Assembly (NCBI RefSeq): GCF_900115175.1
Contig: NZ_FOYV01000003.1
Span: forward strand, 135,553 to 199,552
Length of the DNA: 64,000 nt
DNA from: Marinobacter gudaonensis
Lineage (GTDB): Bacteria > Pseudomonadota > Gammaproteobacteria > Pseudomonadales > Oleiphilaceae
Reading direction: 5' to 3'
Made by a program: the position numbers and the translations under genes. Of this stretch, positions 17,838 through 27,548 are shown piece by piece. Numbering within the stretch: position 1 is the stretch's first letter; each line of letters opens with the position of its first letter. A model generated the notes under the pieces. The model was given only the letters and a program-made list of their open reading frames with translations, had not been told where the DNA came from and made no database searches.

Positions 17838-18815
17838 ATGTCAGACATGAACAGAGCAATCAAGGTTACCGGAGGCAATCTCACCTGGGAGGACTGGGAT
17901 GGCCCGGGCACGCCGCCGGCAGATCACGTGGAAATCGAAGTTGTCTGGACAGCCATCAACCGGGCGGATTTGATGCAACGGGCAGGGCTGTATCCACCAC
18001 CGCCCGGCGCCTCGGACATCCTGGGACTGGAGGTCAGCGGCCGGATTGCCTCGGTTGGTTCCGGGGTCAGTCGGTTCCAGCCCGGAGACGAGGTTTGCGC
18101 CCTGTTGACCGGTGGCGGTTATGCGACACGGGTGGTGGTGCCGGAAGTTCAGGTGTTGCCGGTACCCAAAGGCCTGTCGCTGGAAAAGGCCGTGGCAATA
18201 CCGGAAGTTTTCGCCACCGCCTGGTTGAACCTGTACTACGAAGCCCAGCTGAAGCCGGGGGAGCGGGTGCTGTTGCACGCTGCCGCCAGTGGTCTGGGCA
18301 CTGCTGTCATTCAGCTGGCCACTGCGTTCGGTAACCCTGTGTTTGCCACCGCCGGCGACGACGCCAAGCTGGAAACCTGCCGCAAGCTGGGCGCCAGTGG
18401 CGTCTGGAACCGCAACCAGGGCTCGTTCGTTGATGCGGTGAAACACTGGGGTGGCGTGGACATGGTGCTGGACCCGGTGGGCGGCAGCTACATCGCCGAG
18501 GACCAGCGGGTGTTGAATGTGGATGGCCGGATTGTACTGATCGGGTTGATGGGCGGGCGTATGTCTGAAGTGGACCTTGGCCTGATGCTGGTCAAACGTC
18601 AGCGCCTGATTGGCTCCACGCTTCGTTCTCGCACGGTGAAGGACAAGGGCGATGTGATGCAGGCGCTGTACCGGCATGTCTGGCCGCTTCTCAGCGCAGG
18701 CCAGATTGAGCCGATCATCGACAGCGCCTGGCCCATCGAGCAGCTCGAAGAAGCCATGGCCTACGTGGGCGAAAACAAGAACACCGGCAAGGTGCTCCTG
18801 CAGATCGCCGGGTGA
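17838..18815 (+). CDS. NAD(P)H quinone oxidoreductase, PIG3-type zinc-independent MDR family
   Basis: A medium-chain dehydrogenase/reductase of about 325 residues. The N-terminal GroES-like part has AINRADLMQRAGLYPPPPGA and DILGLEVSGRIASVG. The Rossmann part has ERVLLHAAASGLGTAVIQLA, the AASGxGTAxxQ type typical of quinone reductases. No structural-zinc cysteine cluster is seen. The YPPPPGAS segment is characteristic of the TP53I3 (PIG3) group, which reduces quinones with NADPH. The frame opens at 17790, but ATG 17838 (MSDMNR), after AAGGCCGAG, fits family length better; ATG 17847 is also possible. It starts 63 bases after the phosphorylase and may be read through from that operon. Confidence 0.87.
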   Translation: MSDMNRAIKVTGGNLTWEDWDGPGTPPADHVEIEVVWTAINRADLMQRAGLYPPPPGASDILGLEVSGRIASVGSGVSRFQPGDEVCALLTGGGYATRVVVPEVQVLPVPKGLSLEKAVAIPEVFATAWLNLYYEAQLKPGERVLLHAAASGLGTAVIQLATAFGNPVFATAGDDAKLETCRKLGASGVWNRNQGSFVDAVKHWGGVDMVLDPVGGSYIAEDQRVLNVDGRIVLIGLMGGRMSEVDLGLMLVKRQRLIGSTLRSRTVKDKGDVMQALYRHVWPLLSAGQIEPIIDSAWPIEQLEEAMAYVGENKNTGKVLLQIAG

Positions 18816-18849
18816 TAGACCATGGCTCGGGGCCGGCCGCTCGATTGGT

Positions 18850-19875
18850 TCAGTCGGCGACGTGAACCAGCTGCTTGCCGAAGTTGCGGCCCTTGAGCAT
18901 GCCCTTGAAGGCTTCAACGGCGTTCTCCAGGCCTTCCGCCACAGTCTCCCGGTATTTCAGCGCCCCGGAAGCCACCCGAGATGCCAGGATATCGGTGATT
19001 TCCTGGTGCTGTTCCTGCCATTCCGTCACCAGGAAAAAGCGGTGCTCGGGAACCGGATCCAGCGCCTTGAGCACGTGGAAGGGCGTTTCCACGCTGGCCA
19101 TGTCGGTGGCGTTGTAGGCTGACACATAGCCGCAGATGGGCACCCGCGCGCCTGGATTGAGCAACGGTGCCACGGCCCGGGTGACGGCGCCGCCCACATT
19201 CTCGAAGTAGATGTCGATACCGTCGGGGCACGCTGCCTTCAGATCCGCGTCCAGGTTGCCGGCCTTGTAGTCCACACAGGCGTCGAAGCCCAGTTCGTTC
19301 ACCACGAAATTGCATTTCTCTGGCCCGCCGGCCACGCCGACCACGCGGCAACCCTCGGATTTTGCGGTCTGGCCAACCACGGTGCCGACCGGGCCGGAGG
19401 CGGCAGACACCACCACGGTCTCACCCGCTTTGGGCTTGCCAACGTACATTAGGCCGCAGTAGCCGGTGCGCCCGGGCATGCCGGCCACGCCCAGGTAGGC
19501 CTGCAGGGGTACGTTGTCGCGCTGCTGGATCTTGTACACCATCGGCGCATCGGCCGGGAAGGTCACGTACTCCTGCCAGCCGGAGTAGCAGGTGACCAGG
19601 TCGCCCACCTTGAGCTTGTCGGAACGGGATTCCACCACCCGGGCCACGCTCTCGCCCACGATCGGCTCGTCGATGCCAATCGGGTCCATGTAGCCCTTGG
19701 CATCGTTCATCCTCGGGCGCATGTATGGATCCAGGGAAAGCCAGAGTACCTGGGCAACCACCTCGCCCTCGTTCGGGGATCGCACCGTACGTTCTTCCAG
19801 TACCAGATCGCCTTCCTGGATCTCACCCTGGGGGCGTTGTTTGAGCACTACCGCTCGGTTCTTGTAATCAGTCAC
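18850..19875 (-). CDS. NADP-dependent oxidoreductase, leukotriene B4 dehydrogenase/CurA-type MDR
   Basis: A 341-residue cytosolic reductase of the PTGR/YncB(CurA) branch of zinc-independent medium-chain reductases, acting on alpha,beta-unsaturated carbonyls. Markers are SLDPYMRPRMND near residue 50, GVAGMPGRTGYCGLMYVGKP, and the NADPH site ETVVVSAASGPVGTVVGQ, with FENVGG and PICGYVSAYN later. It starts with ATG 19875 and is convergent with the preceding quinone reductase; only 34 bases separate the two stops. No link with the upstream operon is implied. The exact substrate cannot be told. Confidence 0.88.
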   Translation of the reverse strand: MTDYKNRAVVLKQRPQGEIQEGDLVLEERTVRSPNEGEVVAQVLWLSLDPYMRPRMNDAKGYMDPIGIDEPIVGESVARVVESRSDKLKVGDLVTCYSGWQEYVTFPADAPMVYKIQQRDNVPLQAYLGVAGMPGRTGYCGLMYVGKPKAGETVVVSAASGPVGTVVGQTAKSEGCRVVGVAGGPEKCNFVVNELGFDACVDYKAGNLDADLKAACPDGIDIYFENVGGAVTRAVAPLLNPGARVPICGYVSAYNATDMASVETPFHVLKALDPVPEHRFFLVTEWQEQHQEITDILASRVASGALKYRETVAEGLENAVEAFKGMLKGRNFGKQLVHVAD

Positions 19876-19970
19876 TCGCTTTCTCCGGTTGCATAATGAA
19901 ACCAGATTAGGGTGCAGCAGAACGAATCGCCGGTCAACCTCTCATCCTGAATGATCGGGCAGGGCACGGG

Positions 19971-19999
19971 GTTTCATTCTACACCCTGATCGCTATAAT
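19971..19999 (+). promoter_or_regulatory. candidate promoter of the VgrG island
   Basis: A consensus -10 TATAAT (19994-19999) lies 17 bases after a weak -35 GTTTCA (19971-19976), some 55 bases upstream of vgrG ATG 20054. AAGGA (20039-20043) is the ribosome site. No other candidate is as good in the 178-base gap. Confidence 0.5.
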
Positions 20000-20053
20000 C
20001 AGGGACAGCTCAGGACGAGCCGGAAACCGATTTATCTTCAAAGGATTGAAGAC

Positions 20054-22126
20054 ATGCCCCAGGCAAGTGGATTGCAGTTTACCGCCCGCGTTGGCGATCT
20101 CCCTTCTGATCTTTTCTCAGTGGTTGGCTTCACGCTCACCGAGCGCCTGTCCGAGGTGTTTTCCGGTCGGCTGGAACTGGCAAGTTTTGACCCGTCGATC
20201 CAGGCCTCCGAGATTCTGGAACAGCCGGTGGATTTGGTGGTCTGGCAAGATGGCGAGCCGCTACGGCGCTTCACCGGCGTGGTCAATGAATTCGCCCGGG
20301 GCGACACCGGCCACCGGCGCACCCGCTACGAACTGGTCATCCAGCCGCCCCTGTGGCGCCTGGGGTTGATGCACAACAGCCGGATCTTCCAGACCCGAAG
20401 CACCGACGCCATCGTGCGCACCCTGCTCGAAGAGCGGGGCCTGATCGACACCGTGTTCGATCTCAAGCGCCCACCGGAAGAGCGCGAGTACTGCGTGCAG
20501 CACCGGGAAAGCGACCTGGCTTTCCTGGACCGCCTGGCCGCCGAGGAGGGCTGGCACTACCGCTACGAACACGGCAGCGTGGACGGCGACACCCAGCCCG
20601 CCCTGATCATCGCTGACCACCACGGCGATGCCCCGGTGCTGGAGCCGGTTCAGTACAACGCCAAAGCCGGTGGCAGCACCCGGCAGTTGGCTGTCTTCCG
20701 CTTCCGGTATGAAGAACGGGTACGCGTGGCCTCCGTGGCCATGAAGGACTACACCTTCAAGAACCCCGCCTACGCCCTGATGCACGAGCAGGCTGCGGGC
20801 GAATTAAACCATCGGGAAGACTACCAGCACTACGACTTCCCAGGCCGCTTCAAGGCCGACGCCAGCGGCCAGCCCTTCACCGAAGCCCGGCTGCAGGCCC
20901 TGCGCAACGACGCCAGCACTGCCGCCGGTGACAGCAACCGACCGGACTTCAAAGCCGGCGCCAAAGTGGCCCTCACCGACCACGACAGCGAGCCCCTGAA
21001 CCGGGACTGGCTGCTGACGGCGGTGACCCACACCGGCACCCAGCCCCAGGCCCTGGAAGAGGAGGGCGGCAGCGAACCCACGAGCTACCACAACCGGTTC
21101 ACGGCCATTCCCGCCGACCGGACCTGGCGGCCGCAGACCCCACATCGCCCGCTGATGGACGGCCCGCAGATGGCCATCGTGACCGGCCCGGAGGGCGAAG
21201 AGATTCACTGCGATGAGCACGGGCGCGTGAAAGTCCGGTTCCCGTGGGATCGATACTCGAAAAATGACGAACACAGCAGCGCCTGGCTGCGGGTCAGCCA
21301 GGGCTGGGCCGGCGGCCAGTATGGTTTCATGGCCCTGCCGCGCATCGGCCACGAAGTGATTGTCTCATTCCTCGATGGCGACCCGGACCAGCCCATCATT
21401 ACCGGAAGAACCCACCACGCCACCAACACGCCGCCCTACGCGTTGCCGGAACATAAAACCCGCACCACCCTGAGAACCAAAACCCACAAGGGTGAGGGCA
21501 GCAACGAGCTGCGCTTCGAGGACGAAGCGGACCAGGAACAGATCTACGTGCACGCCCAGAAAGACCTGGACCTGCTAACCGAACACAACCGCACCGAGGT
21601 GATCAAAAACGATAGCCACCTGACCGTGGAGAACCACCGGTTCAGCCATATCAAAGGTGACCACCATTGCAGTGTGGAGGCTGAAAAACGGGAGGCTGTT
21701 GGTGGTGATTGCAGCCAGAGCATCGGCGGCACATTTCACCAGAAATCTGCGCAGGGGACCCTCAGCGAGGCGGGCACCGAGGTGCATCACAAGGCCGGTG
21801 CGAAGGTGGTTCTGGATGCTGGTGCGGAGCTGACCATTTCGGCAGGTGGCAGTCTCCTGAAACTGGATCCGAGTGGAGTGACGTTAAGTGGTCCTGGGAT
21901 AAAGATTAATTCGGGTGGGGCTCCTGGGAGTGGGAGGGGGCAACGTGGCTTAACGCCGGAGATGCCCTGGATCATTGAAGCCGACCAACCCCAGGCGCCC
22001 GCGCAGACTACATTGGCGGAGGTTCAGCAACGGCAGAACGCGCCGGCAATTAACGTTGAATCCCAGATCGCGGCTTTGCGGAAGGGCAATGCCACCTGTC
22101 CGGTGTGCGAGGCTCAAAGCGCATGA
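20054..22126 (+). CDS. vgrG: type VI secretion spike protein VgrG
   Basis: The trimeric spike at the tip of the T6SS tube. The 690-residue product has the gp27-like part (about 1-360, including QHRESDLAFLDRLAAEEGWHYR), and a gp5 OB fold around 375-455 with HCDEHGRVKVRFPWDR and GFMALPRIGHEVIVSFLDGD. A repetitive, beta-helix-like region (about 480-630) follows, then an extension ending in CPVCEAQSA. This C-terminal extension probably docks the cargo through the downstream DUF4123 adaptor, whose ATG overlaps the vgrG stop (ATGA, 22123-22126). No hcp, tss core or clpV gene is in the window, so this is an orphan vgrG locus. Confidence 0.97.
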   Translation: MPQASGLQFTARVGDLPSDLFSVVGFTLTERLSEVFSGRLELASFDPSIQASEILEQPVDLVVWQDGEPLRRFTGVVNEFARGDTGHRRTRYELVIQPPLWRLGLMHNSRIFQTRSTDAIVRTLLEERGLIDTVFDLKRPPEEREYCVQHRESDLAFLDRLAAEEGWHYRYEHGSVDGDTQPALIIADHHGDAPVLEPVQYNAKAGGSTRQLAVFRFRYEERVRVASVAMKDYTFKNPAYALMHEQAAGELNHREDYQHYDFPGRFKADASGQPFTEARLQALRNDASTAAGDSNRPDFKAGAKVALTDHDSEPLNRDWLLTAVTHTGTQPQALEEEGGSEPTSYHNRFTAIPADRTWRPQTPHRPLMDGPQMAIVTGPEGEEIHCDEHGRVKVRFPWDRYSKNDEHSSAWLRVSQGWAGGQYGFMALPRIGHEVIVSFLDGDPDQPIITGRTHHATNTPPYALPEHKTRTTLRTKTHKGEGSNELRFEDEADQEQIYVHAQKDLDLLTEHNRTEVIKNDSHLTVENHRFSHIKGDHHCSVEAEKREAVGGDCSQSIGGTFHQKSAQGTLSEAGTEVHHKAGAKVVLDAGAELTISAGGSLLKLDPSGVTLSGPGIKINSGGAPGSGRGQRGLTPEMPWIIEADQPQAPAQTTLAEVQQRQNAPAINVESQIAALRKGNATCPVCEAQSA

Positions 22127-22929
22127 ATTTGAATGCCTGCCCGATATCGGAGTCTCCGTTTACCCATTTTGCCTGGCCCGAAGACCATCAGGTCGGGTTG
22201 GTTCTGGACGGCGTCGCCATTCCGCGCCTTGGAGAGAAGATCTATCAGTGGGCCGAAGGACAAGTTGGAGATGCAGAGTGCCTCTACGCGGTAACGCGCT
22301 GGGAAGTGGTTACCGAGGTATCGCCCTGGCTCGTCTGGCTTGAAGGACCCGAGGACCCGATACTTGGAGGTCTTCTTGATCGGGGACCCGAGGAGGAAGC
22401 TGGATACCTGCTGGTTTCAGCCGTGGATCGTGCCAGTTGCACTCGATGGATGCGTGCTCATCTGCAAGTAGAGGTTGCGCCAGGAATAGAGGATCTGATG
22501 CGCATCGCGCATCCTGCATTGGCCAGGTCGGTGATCGGGGAGAATTTATCCGGCTGCCCGGCCAGAGTGGTGGATCGGGTGATTGTCCCGGACCGGATCA
22601 GCGGACAGTGGGTTTCTTTGGAACCGCCTGCATCGCAAGCCGGGCGCATCGCCAGGCCGCTTCAGAAAGTGGTCGTTTCTCCCGAATTAACGGTCGCCTT
22701 TGACGCCTTCAATCAGCGCCAGAGGGTTCTGCAGGTATGGAGCAGCCTGAATGACTCCATGCGTAAACAGATCGGTGGACCTGATCTGCAGAACGCTTAC
22801 CCGAAACTTCAGAGACTCCTGAGCGACGCCCTCGACAACGGGCACGATAACCTACGGGCTATGATGCACTATCTTTTTGCGGAGTTTGAACAGCAGCCCG
22901 ACATCGGCGCTCTACCTGACGCGACATGA
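22123..22929 (+). CDS. DUF4123 type VI effector adaptor/chaperone
   Basis: DUF4123 proteins (Tap/TEC type) are cytoplasmic chaperones that load a specific effector on VgrG and are usually coded between the two, as here. The product is about 268 residues. It shows the family pattern of an N-terminal LYAVTRWEVVTEVSPWLVWL and later GYLLVSAVDRASCTRWMRAHLQVEVAPG..MRIAHPALA..V, and a charged helical C-terminal part (residues about 195-260). ATG 22123 gives an ATGA overlap with vgrG; GTG 22105 is an in-frame alternative. The downstream effector begins 22 bases after its stop. Assignment to DUF4123 is from pattern and context. Confidence 0.82.
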   Translation: MNLNACPISESPFTHFAWPEDHQVGLVLDGVAIPRLGEKIYQWAEGQVGDAECLYAVTRWEVVTEVSPWLVWLEGPEDPILGGLLDRGPEEEAGYLLVSAVDRASCTRWMRAHLQVEVAPGIEDLMRIAHPALARSVIGENLSGCPARVVDRVIVPDRISGQWVSLEPPASQAGRIARPLQKVVVSPELTVAFDAFNQRQRVLQVWSSLNDSMRKQIGGPDLQNAYPKLQRLLSDALDNGHDNLRAMMHYLFAEFEQQPDIGALPDAT

Positions 22930-22950
22930 TTATTGGATCAAGGATGAACC

Positions 22951-25900
22951 ATGACTCGGATACAACGGCCCTCTGACGAACGGGCAAACAGTGATCTCCT
23001 GTGCTGGGAACAGCCAGGCACTCCCATTGATGAAAGTGCTTCCTGCCCACTGCTCAAAACCGTGCACCTGCTGCCCATCCGGTATGGGCGAGTTGAGGTC
23101 GCGCCTGAGGATACTGACCCGGGGTACCCATACTCGCTGACATCGCGCCCGCTCGGCTACCGACTTCTCAGGAATGGCTACCTATATGTGCTGGATGCCA
23201 ATGCTGGGGAGCTCCATGAGTATCTGCATGAAAACGGTGAACTGACCGGCCACAACGATGGCAAGTTGGAATACCCGGTATCCCATACGCTTTACGTTGC
23301 CTTCTCGGAACTGGCATGGACCGCCCGTAAAAAAGTGCAGGTGCTGGATGACCCACAAGAGCGTGAGGCGTTGCTGCAGAAAGTTGAGCTGGCCGATGCC
23401 TCGCCGCTGAACGGCGGCAAGCACTTACTGACGCCCGAACAGGCCAAGCAATGGGTGGCTGAATTTGCCGAGGACTACACGCCGGAAGCCCTCGAAGGTG
23501 CTCATCCGCAGGAAAACGAACCCTATCACTGGGAAAATCAGCCCTATTACCACAAAAGCCGGTTCGGCAAGCTGATCAAACAGCAGGCCATCGACGATGT
23601 CTCCAATTGCCTCTGCCTTGTGTTGAGGGACGACGTGGGTGTGATGCTTGACCTTGCCCAGCATCAAGATGATGTGGTGGGGTGGCTCGAAAGCTGGACC
23701 GAGGAGGGAAACGAGGAGCGGGACTATTTTCTTGGTACCTTGATAGAGTCCATGACCCTGGTGGATGAACAGGGCCTGGGTGCGATGATGACCAACTCGG
23801 ATCATCCCGCCATTGTCTCCATGCGGAAGGATCTGGAGGCCATGTCGGAAAGTGATCGCACAGATACCCAAGCGGCATTGCTGGAAGCCTTGAGACAACT
23901 TGAGGATGAGAGCAGGCCGGGCCCTAACGACCCCTCATTGCCCGCCGAGGCTAGATCGCGGGTCGAAGAGATCCGAGCCACGGCGAACCGAACCAATGCT
24001 TACGGCATCCTTCCCAGAATGCAGCGAGCGGTGGACGAGTGGTATGTGCGACAGGCCATGGAAGGAGCCGAGCCGGATTTTGTGGATTCCCACATTGATG
24101 GCATTGTCGCTTTGGAAAAGGATTACCGCAAAAATCTGAAAGCGATTCTGGAAGGGCGCGGTTTCGGCCATCGTGGAGTCAACGACCTGATCGACCGTGA
24201 GGCCATGGACCAGTTCATGGCCTGTCAACGCGCCAAACTGTCTCGCTGGCAGGCTCTGTTAACAGATATAACCAGTGACCGCCTTGAGCTGGTGACGAAC
24301 AATCACTATCACCAGGCCGCATGGTATTTTGACCCGACAGACGAGGCTCAGATTGAAGCAGCCCTGGATCTGGAGTACGCCTGCCTGAAGGATATCTGCC
24401 GATCGGATGAGTCCAGCGAGGGCGTGCTGGAATGGCTCGAGCAGAACCCCCAATACAGTCGTCCCCTGTTTCAGACCCTTCCAAAGAAAGACCGCTCCGA
24501 AGACGGAGAACTGGCCAAAACCTACGTTGCGGTTGGCTCCGCCGGCTACGCAATAGTCACCCGAGCGGCGGGCTGGGTGCAGCGTATTAAAGCGGCAGAA
24601 GAAGGTAAACTTCCGGATTTTTCCCGCTTCACTCAGCAAATTCAGGATAAGGCAGCGTTGCTGGGAGATACGATTTCTCCAGCCATTGCCGAAGCCAAGG
24701 GGCGAGCGGTCGGAGAGCTGTACAAGGTCATCGGCAGCCAACGTTTGCCCGACCTGGATGATCTCTTCCGCGACCTGCCGTACTTTTTCAAGCGGCGCAT
24801 GCTGGATGCCATTGACCAGGGTAAAGCGGAATTTCGCTTTGCTTCGGCGAGTGAATTGGAGACGTTCCGGGATAACCTCAGGCAAATGCTGAAGTTGGAT
24901 CAACAGATGAAGCAGCTTCAGAACGACCATGAAGTTGCTAAATCCACCCATGGCCATCGCTCCGAGGCAGCCCAGGGGTTAGTGGCTGAATTCAAAGCCA
25001 CCCGCGAAGAACATCGTGAACTAGGCAGACTCGTGGCCGCCGGCCTAAGCCCGGTTGAGGAGACCGATACGGGCCTGAAACTGGAAACCGCCGACACCGG
25101 CCGTGCAGCCCTGACGCTGGTGCCGCCGCCGCTGGCCCAGCAGGAAGTTGCACGACTGGTTGGACATTTCCGGCAGGGTCTGTCTTCGGCACCCCGGGTG
25201 AACCTGATGGGGGATGGGCTTGGGGTTTTGGTGTTCTTGGTGCAGTTGGTTAATTTGTGGAATGTTTCCAGTGAGATTGGTTCGAATTCAGAGTCCCCAG
25301 GGGATAACCAGCGCCTTTATGAGAGTGCCCTCGCTACCTCTGCCGCAGGTTTTCTGGCCGCCCAAGGTTTGATGGATACAGCATACAGCGCCAGAGCGCA
25401 GGCCCTGGCCAGTGCCTGGCAGCATACTGCTGTGACTGGTGTGCATATCCGAATGGGTAAGCTACATGTCGGGCTGGGGATTCCTGCCTATCTGCTTGGC
25501 GCGGTCAGTGCCGGCATCAGCGCCTACAAGCATCGGGAGAACTGGTTGGAAGCTGTCAGAACGGGCAATTCAGAAGCCCAGGTTGGTGCAGTGCTGGGTA
25601 TGGTTGGCAGTGGTGGACTGGCGGCTACCAATGCGTATGGATTCGCGCGTACTTTGAGAATGGCACAGGCTGTGCGCCAAGCCAGCAAGGGACTCGCTCG
25701 GGCAGAAGCCTGGGCCACGGCAGGCCAGACCCTGTCTCGTCTGTTTTTCCGTCTGAATATGGCGGGGCTGGTATTCACGGTATTTGAGTTGGGTGGTACC
25801 TGGCTGTATAACCGTTACAACCTGAGCGAGCGGGATAAATGGCTACAAACCACACCTTGGTCACGGGAGCCCGCACAGATCCACAATGGCACGCTGGACG

Positions 25901-26421
25901 ACTACGCAGAGGCCTTTGCCCGAATTGGCAACAGTATCACTCTGGATGAAGTGCCCGTGGAGAAAGATGAGCCAGCCAGATTAGAGTTGAATTGCCACGG
26001 CTTGCCAGCGGGCAGCCTGATGGACCCCCTTGAAGGCAATGCTCCCCGTCGGGTGTCCATCGCCGCATGGAGAATCCAGCCGGGGCAAAGGGAGATGTTC
26101 TCCCTAAAACCGGAAACCTGGGTACCCTGTACCGGTGCCATTCTGACCAGTTTGAAGCAACCGGTCGACGGTGACCATCTGCAGTTGACCTTCACGCCTC
26201 CCGCCCACGAGAAAACCCAGTACGGCATCCTTACCCGGGATCTGAGACTGATGGTCAAACTGGAAACTCTGCAGGAGGATGGGGGTTACACCGCCTCCGT
26301 GTTTATGTTGAAGGTAACCCCGGACAGTCGGTACCCACTGACACCCGTGCAGGAGCCCCCGGAAGCGAAGGTTGCCTGGTGGCAGCTCCGCCAGCCATTC
26401 ATAACAATGGAAGGTTTTTGA
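22951..26421 (+). CDS. VasX-like type VI secretion effector with C-terminal membrane domain
   Basis: A 1,156-residue candidate antibacterial effector. The N-terminal region resembles the VasX N-terminal domain: SCPLLKTVHLLPIRYGRVEV (about 31-50) and LGYRLLRNGYLYVLDANAGELHEY (about 69-92). A long helical middle follows. Hydrophobic segments lie at about 751-770, 793-808, 842-860, 878-895 and 930-953, which fits a pore- or membrane-disrupting toxin like VasX. After the last segment comes a soluble beta-rich tail (about 1018-1156), and this tail is what is duplicated downstream. ATG 22951 is in the normal place after the adaptor. The stop TGA 26419-26421 shares one base with the ATG of the immunity gene. 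Confidence 0.85.
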   Translation: MTRIQRPSDERANSDLLCWEQPGTPIDESASCPLLKTVHLLPIRYGRVEVAPEDTDPGYPYSLTSRPLGYRLLRNGYLYVLDANAGELHEYLHENGELTGHNDGKLEYPVSHTLYVAFSELAWTARKKVQVLDDPQEREALLQKVELADASPLNGGKHLLTPEQAKQWVAEFAEDYTPEALEGAHPQENEPYHWENQPYYHKSRFGKLIKQQAIDDVSNCLCLVLRDDVGVMLDLAQHQDDVVGWLESWTEEGNEERDYFLGTLIESMTLVDEQGLGAMMTNSDHPAIVSMRKDLEAMSESDRTDTQAALLEALRQLEDESRPGPNDPSLPAEARSRVEEIRATANRTNAYGILPRMQRAVDEWYVRQAMEGAEPDFVDSHIDGIVALEKDYRKNLKAILEGRGFGHRGVNDLIDREAMDQFMACQRAKLSRWQALLTDITSDRLELVTNNHYHQAAWYFDPTDEAQIEAALDLEYACLKDICRSDESSEGVLEWLEQNPQYSRPLFQTLPKKDRSEDGELAKTYVAVGSAGYAIVTRAAGWVQRIKAAEEGKLPDFSRFTQQIQDKAALLGDTISPAIAEAKGRAVGELYKVIGSQRLPDLDDLFRDLPYFFKRRMLDAIDQGKAEFRFASASELETFRDNLRQMLKLDQQMKQLQNDHEVAKSTHGHRSEAAQGLVAEFKATREEHRELGRLVAAGLSPVEETDTGLKLETADTGRAALTLVPPPLAQQEVARLVGHFRQGLSSAPRVNLMGDGLGVLVFLVQLVNLWNVSSEIGSNSESPGDNQRLYESALATSAAGFLAAQGLMDTAYSARAQALASAWQHTAVTGVHIRMGKLHVGLGIPAYLLGAVSAGISAYKHRENWLEAVRTGNSEAQVGAVLGMVGSGGLAATNAYGFARTLRMAQAVRQASKGLARAEAWATAGQTLSRLFFRLNMAGLVFTVFELGGTWLYNRYNLSERDKWLQTTPWSREPAQIHNGTLDDYAEAFARIGNSITLDEVPVEKDEPARLELNCHGLPAGSLMDPLEGNAPRRVSIAAWRIQPGQREMFSLKPETWVPCTGAILTSLKQPVDGDHLQLTFTPPAHEKTQYGILTRDLRLMVKLETLQEDGGYTASVFMLKVTPDSRYPLTPVQEPPEAKVAWWQLRQPFITMEGF

Positions 26422-27548
26422 TGAACTCAAGAAGTAGCCAGCCCAAAATACCGCCTCGCGCGGGGCGTTCCGAGCCGTTTCCGAGCGGACGATTAACCTT
26501 TCTGGCACCCAGACCGCTACCTACTGGCCTACCGCCCATGGATCATGGTCATGCGGTGGGGGAAGTGACTGAGGAGTTCCTGGATTTTGGAGCGGGCACG
26601 CCGCCAGTCTTTGGATGGCAAATGACGCTTGGCGGGCCCTTTTTTTGCTTTTTGTTTATTGCTTTTGGTGTTCCGCTAATCTTATCCGGGCTTGCGATCG
26701 CCCACGGTAGAGAGCTGGAAACTGCAGTCGAAGTATTTTGGGAGATGTTTGATTATGGGTTCTGGATTGCGGCTTGGGGGTGTGGTTTCTTCCTACTGTT
26801 GGGCCTCGGCATCTGGTACCGGGGGCATCTGAAACTTGAGTCCATCATCCCTACCCGCTTCAACCGCCAACGCCGCGAAGTGTGTTTTGTCCCAGAGGGC
26901 CAAAAGGAACCCATCTTCGTCCCCTGGGAAGAGCTGGTTGCCTGGGTCACCGAAGCCCAGGGCGTTACCGAATACGGCGTACAGCGCCAGTACGGCTTTG
27001 GCATTGGCTTCTACCACCCGGAAACCGGAGAAAAATACACCCTGGAGTTTGAAACCTATGGCCAACCTCAGGCTATCAGCACTTGGGAGGCCATCCGAGC
27101 GTACATGGAGTACGAGGTACACACGCTGAAAGAAATTCAGGACCCCTTGGAGCTTCAGGGGCCTGACGATCCGCCCTGGGAGGGCGTCCACGTTTTCCGC
27201 AACGCCCGCAAACGTCTTCATGACGAGTACAGGAACGGTAAGCGGGGCATGCTTTACCTGATCGGCTGGTATCTATACCACCTGGTCACCTTCTGGACCA
27301 TACCGAACCGGCTGGTGGAGTGGGAGGTTAAAAAGATCAAGCGCATCAGCCAAAAGACACTGCCCAAGGCCATGGCTCAATGGTCCGAACCGCTCCCGGA
27401 AGACCAGTGGGCTCGCCCCAGCGAGGAACTGAAACGCCAGAGCAGGCGGGTTCTGGAACTGCAAGCAGCGGATCCGAGCCGGCCTGTCTTGGAGATCTTT
27501 GCTCAGGTTGATGAGGAGTTTTCCCGGAAATCCTCCATGATTGCATGA
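26421..27548 (+). CDS. membrane protein, putative immunity protein for the VasX-like effector (copy 1)
   Basis: 375 residues from ATG 26421, which overlaps the effector stop by one base; GGAAGG upstream can serve as ribosome site. The longer frame from 26379 lies inside the effector gene and is rejected. Layout: a cytoplasmic N-terminus, two hydrophobic segments (about 75-98, GPFFCFLFIAFGVPLILSGL; about 112-133, WIAAWGCGFFLLLGLGIW), then a soluble domain beginning FNRQRREVCFV and PIFVPWEELVAWV. The two-helix plus FNRxxxxV layout resembles DUF6708-type proteins found beside T6SS effectors (my recollection, not searched). An immunity role is inferred from position and from its duplication with the toxin tail. 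Confidence 0.72.
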   Translation: MNSRSSQPKIPPRAGRSEPFPSGRLTFLAPRPLPTGLPPMDHGHAVGEVTEEFLDFGAGTPPVFGWQMTLGGPFFCFLFIAFGVPLILSGLAIAHGRELETAVEVFWEMFDYGFWIAAWGCGFFLLLGLGIWYRGHLKLESIIPTRFNRQRREVCFVPEGQKEPIFVPWEELVAWVTEAQGVTEYGVQRQYGFGIGFYHPETGEKYTLEFETYGQPQAISTWEAIRAYMEYEVHTLKEIQDPLELQGPDDPPWEGVHVFRNARKRLHDEYRNGKRGMLYLIGWYLYHLVTFWTIPNRLVEWEVKKIKRISQKTLPKAMAQWSEPLPEDQWARPSEELKRQSRRVLELQAADPSRPVLEIFAQVDEEFSRKSSMIA

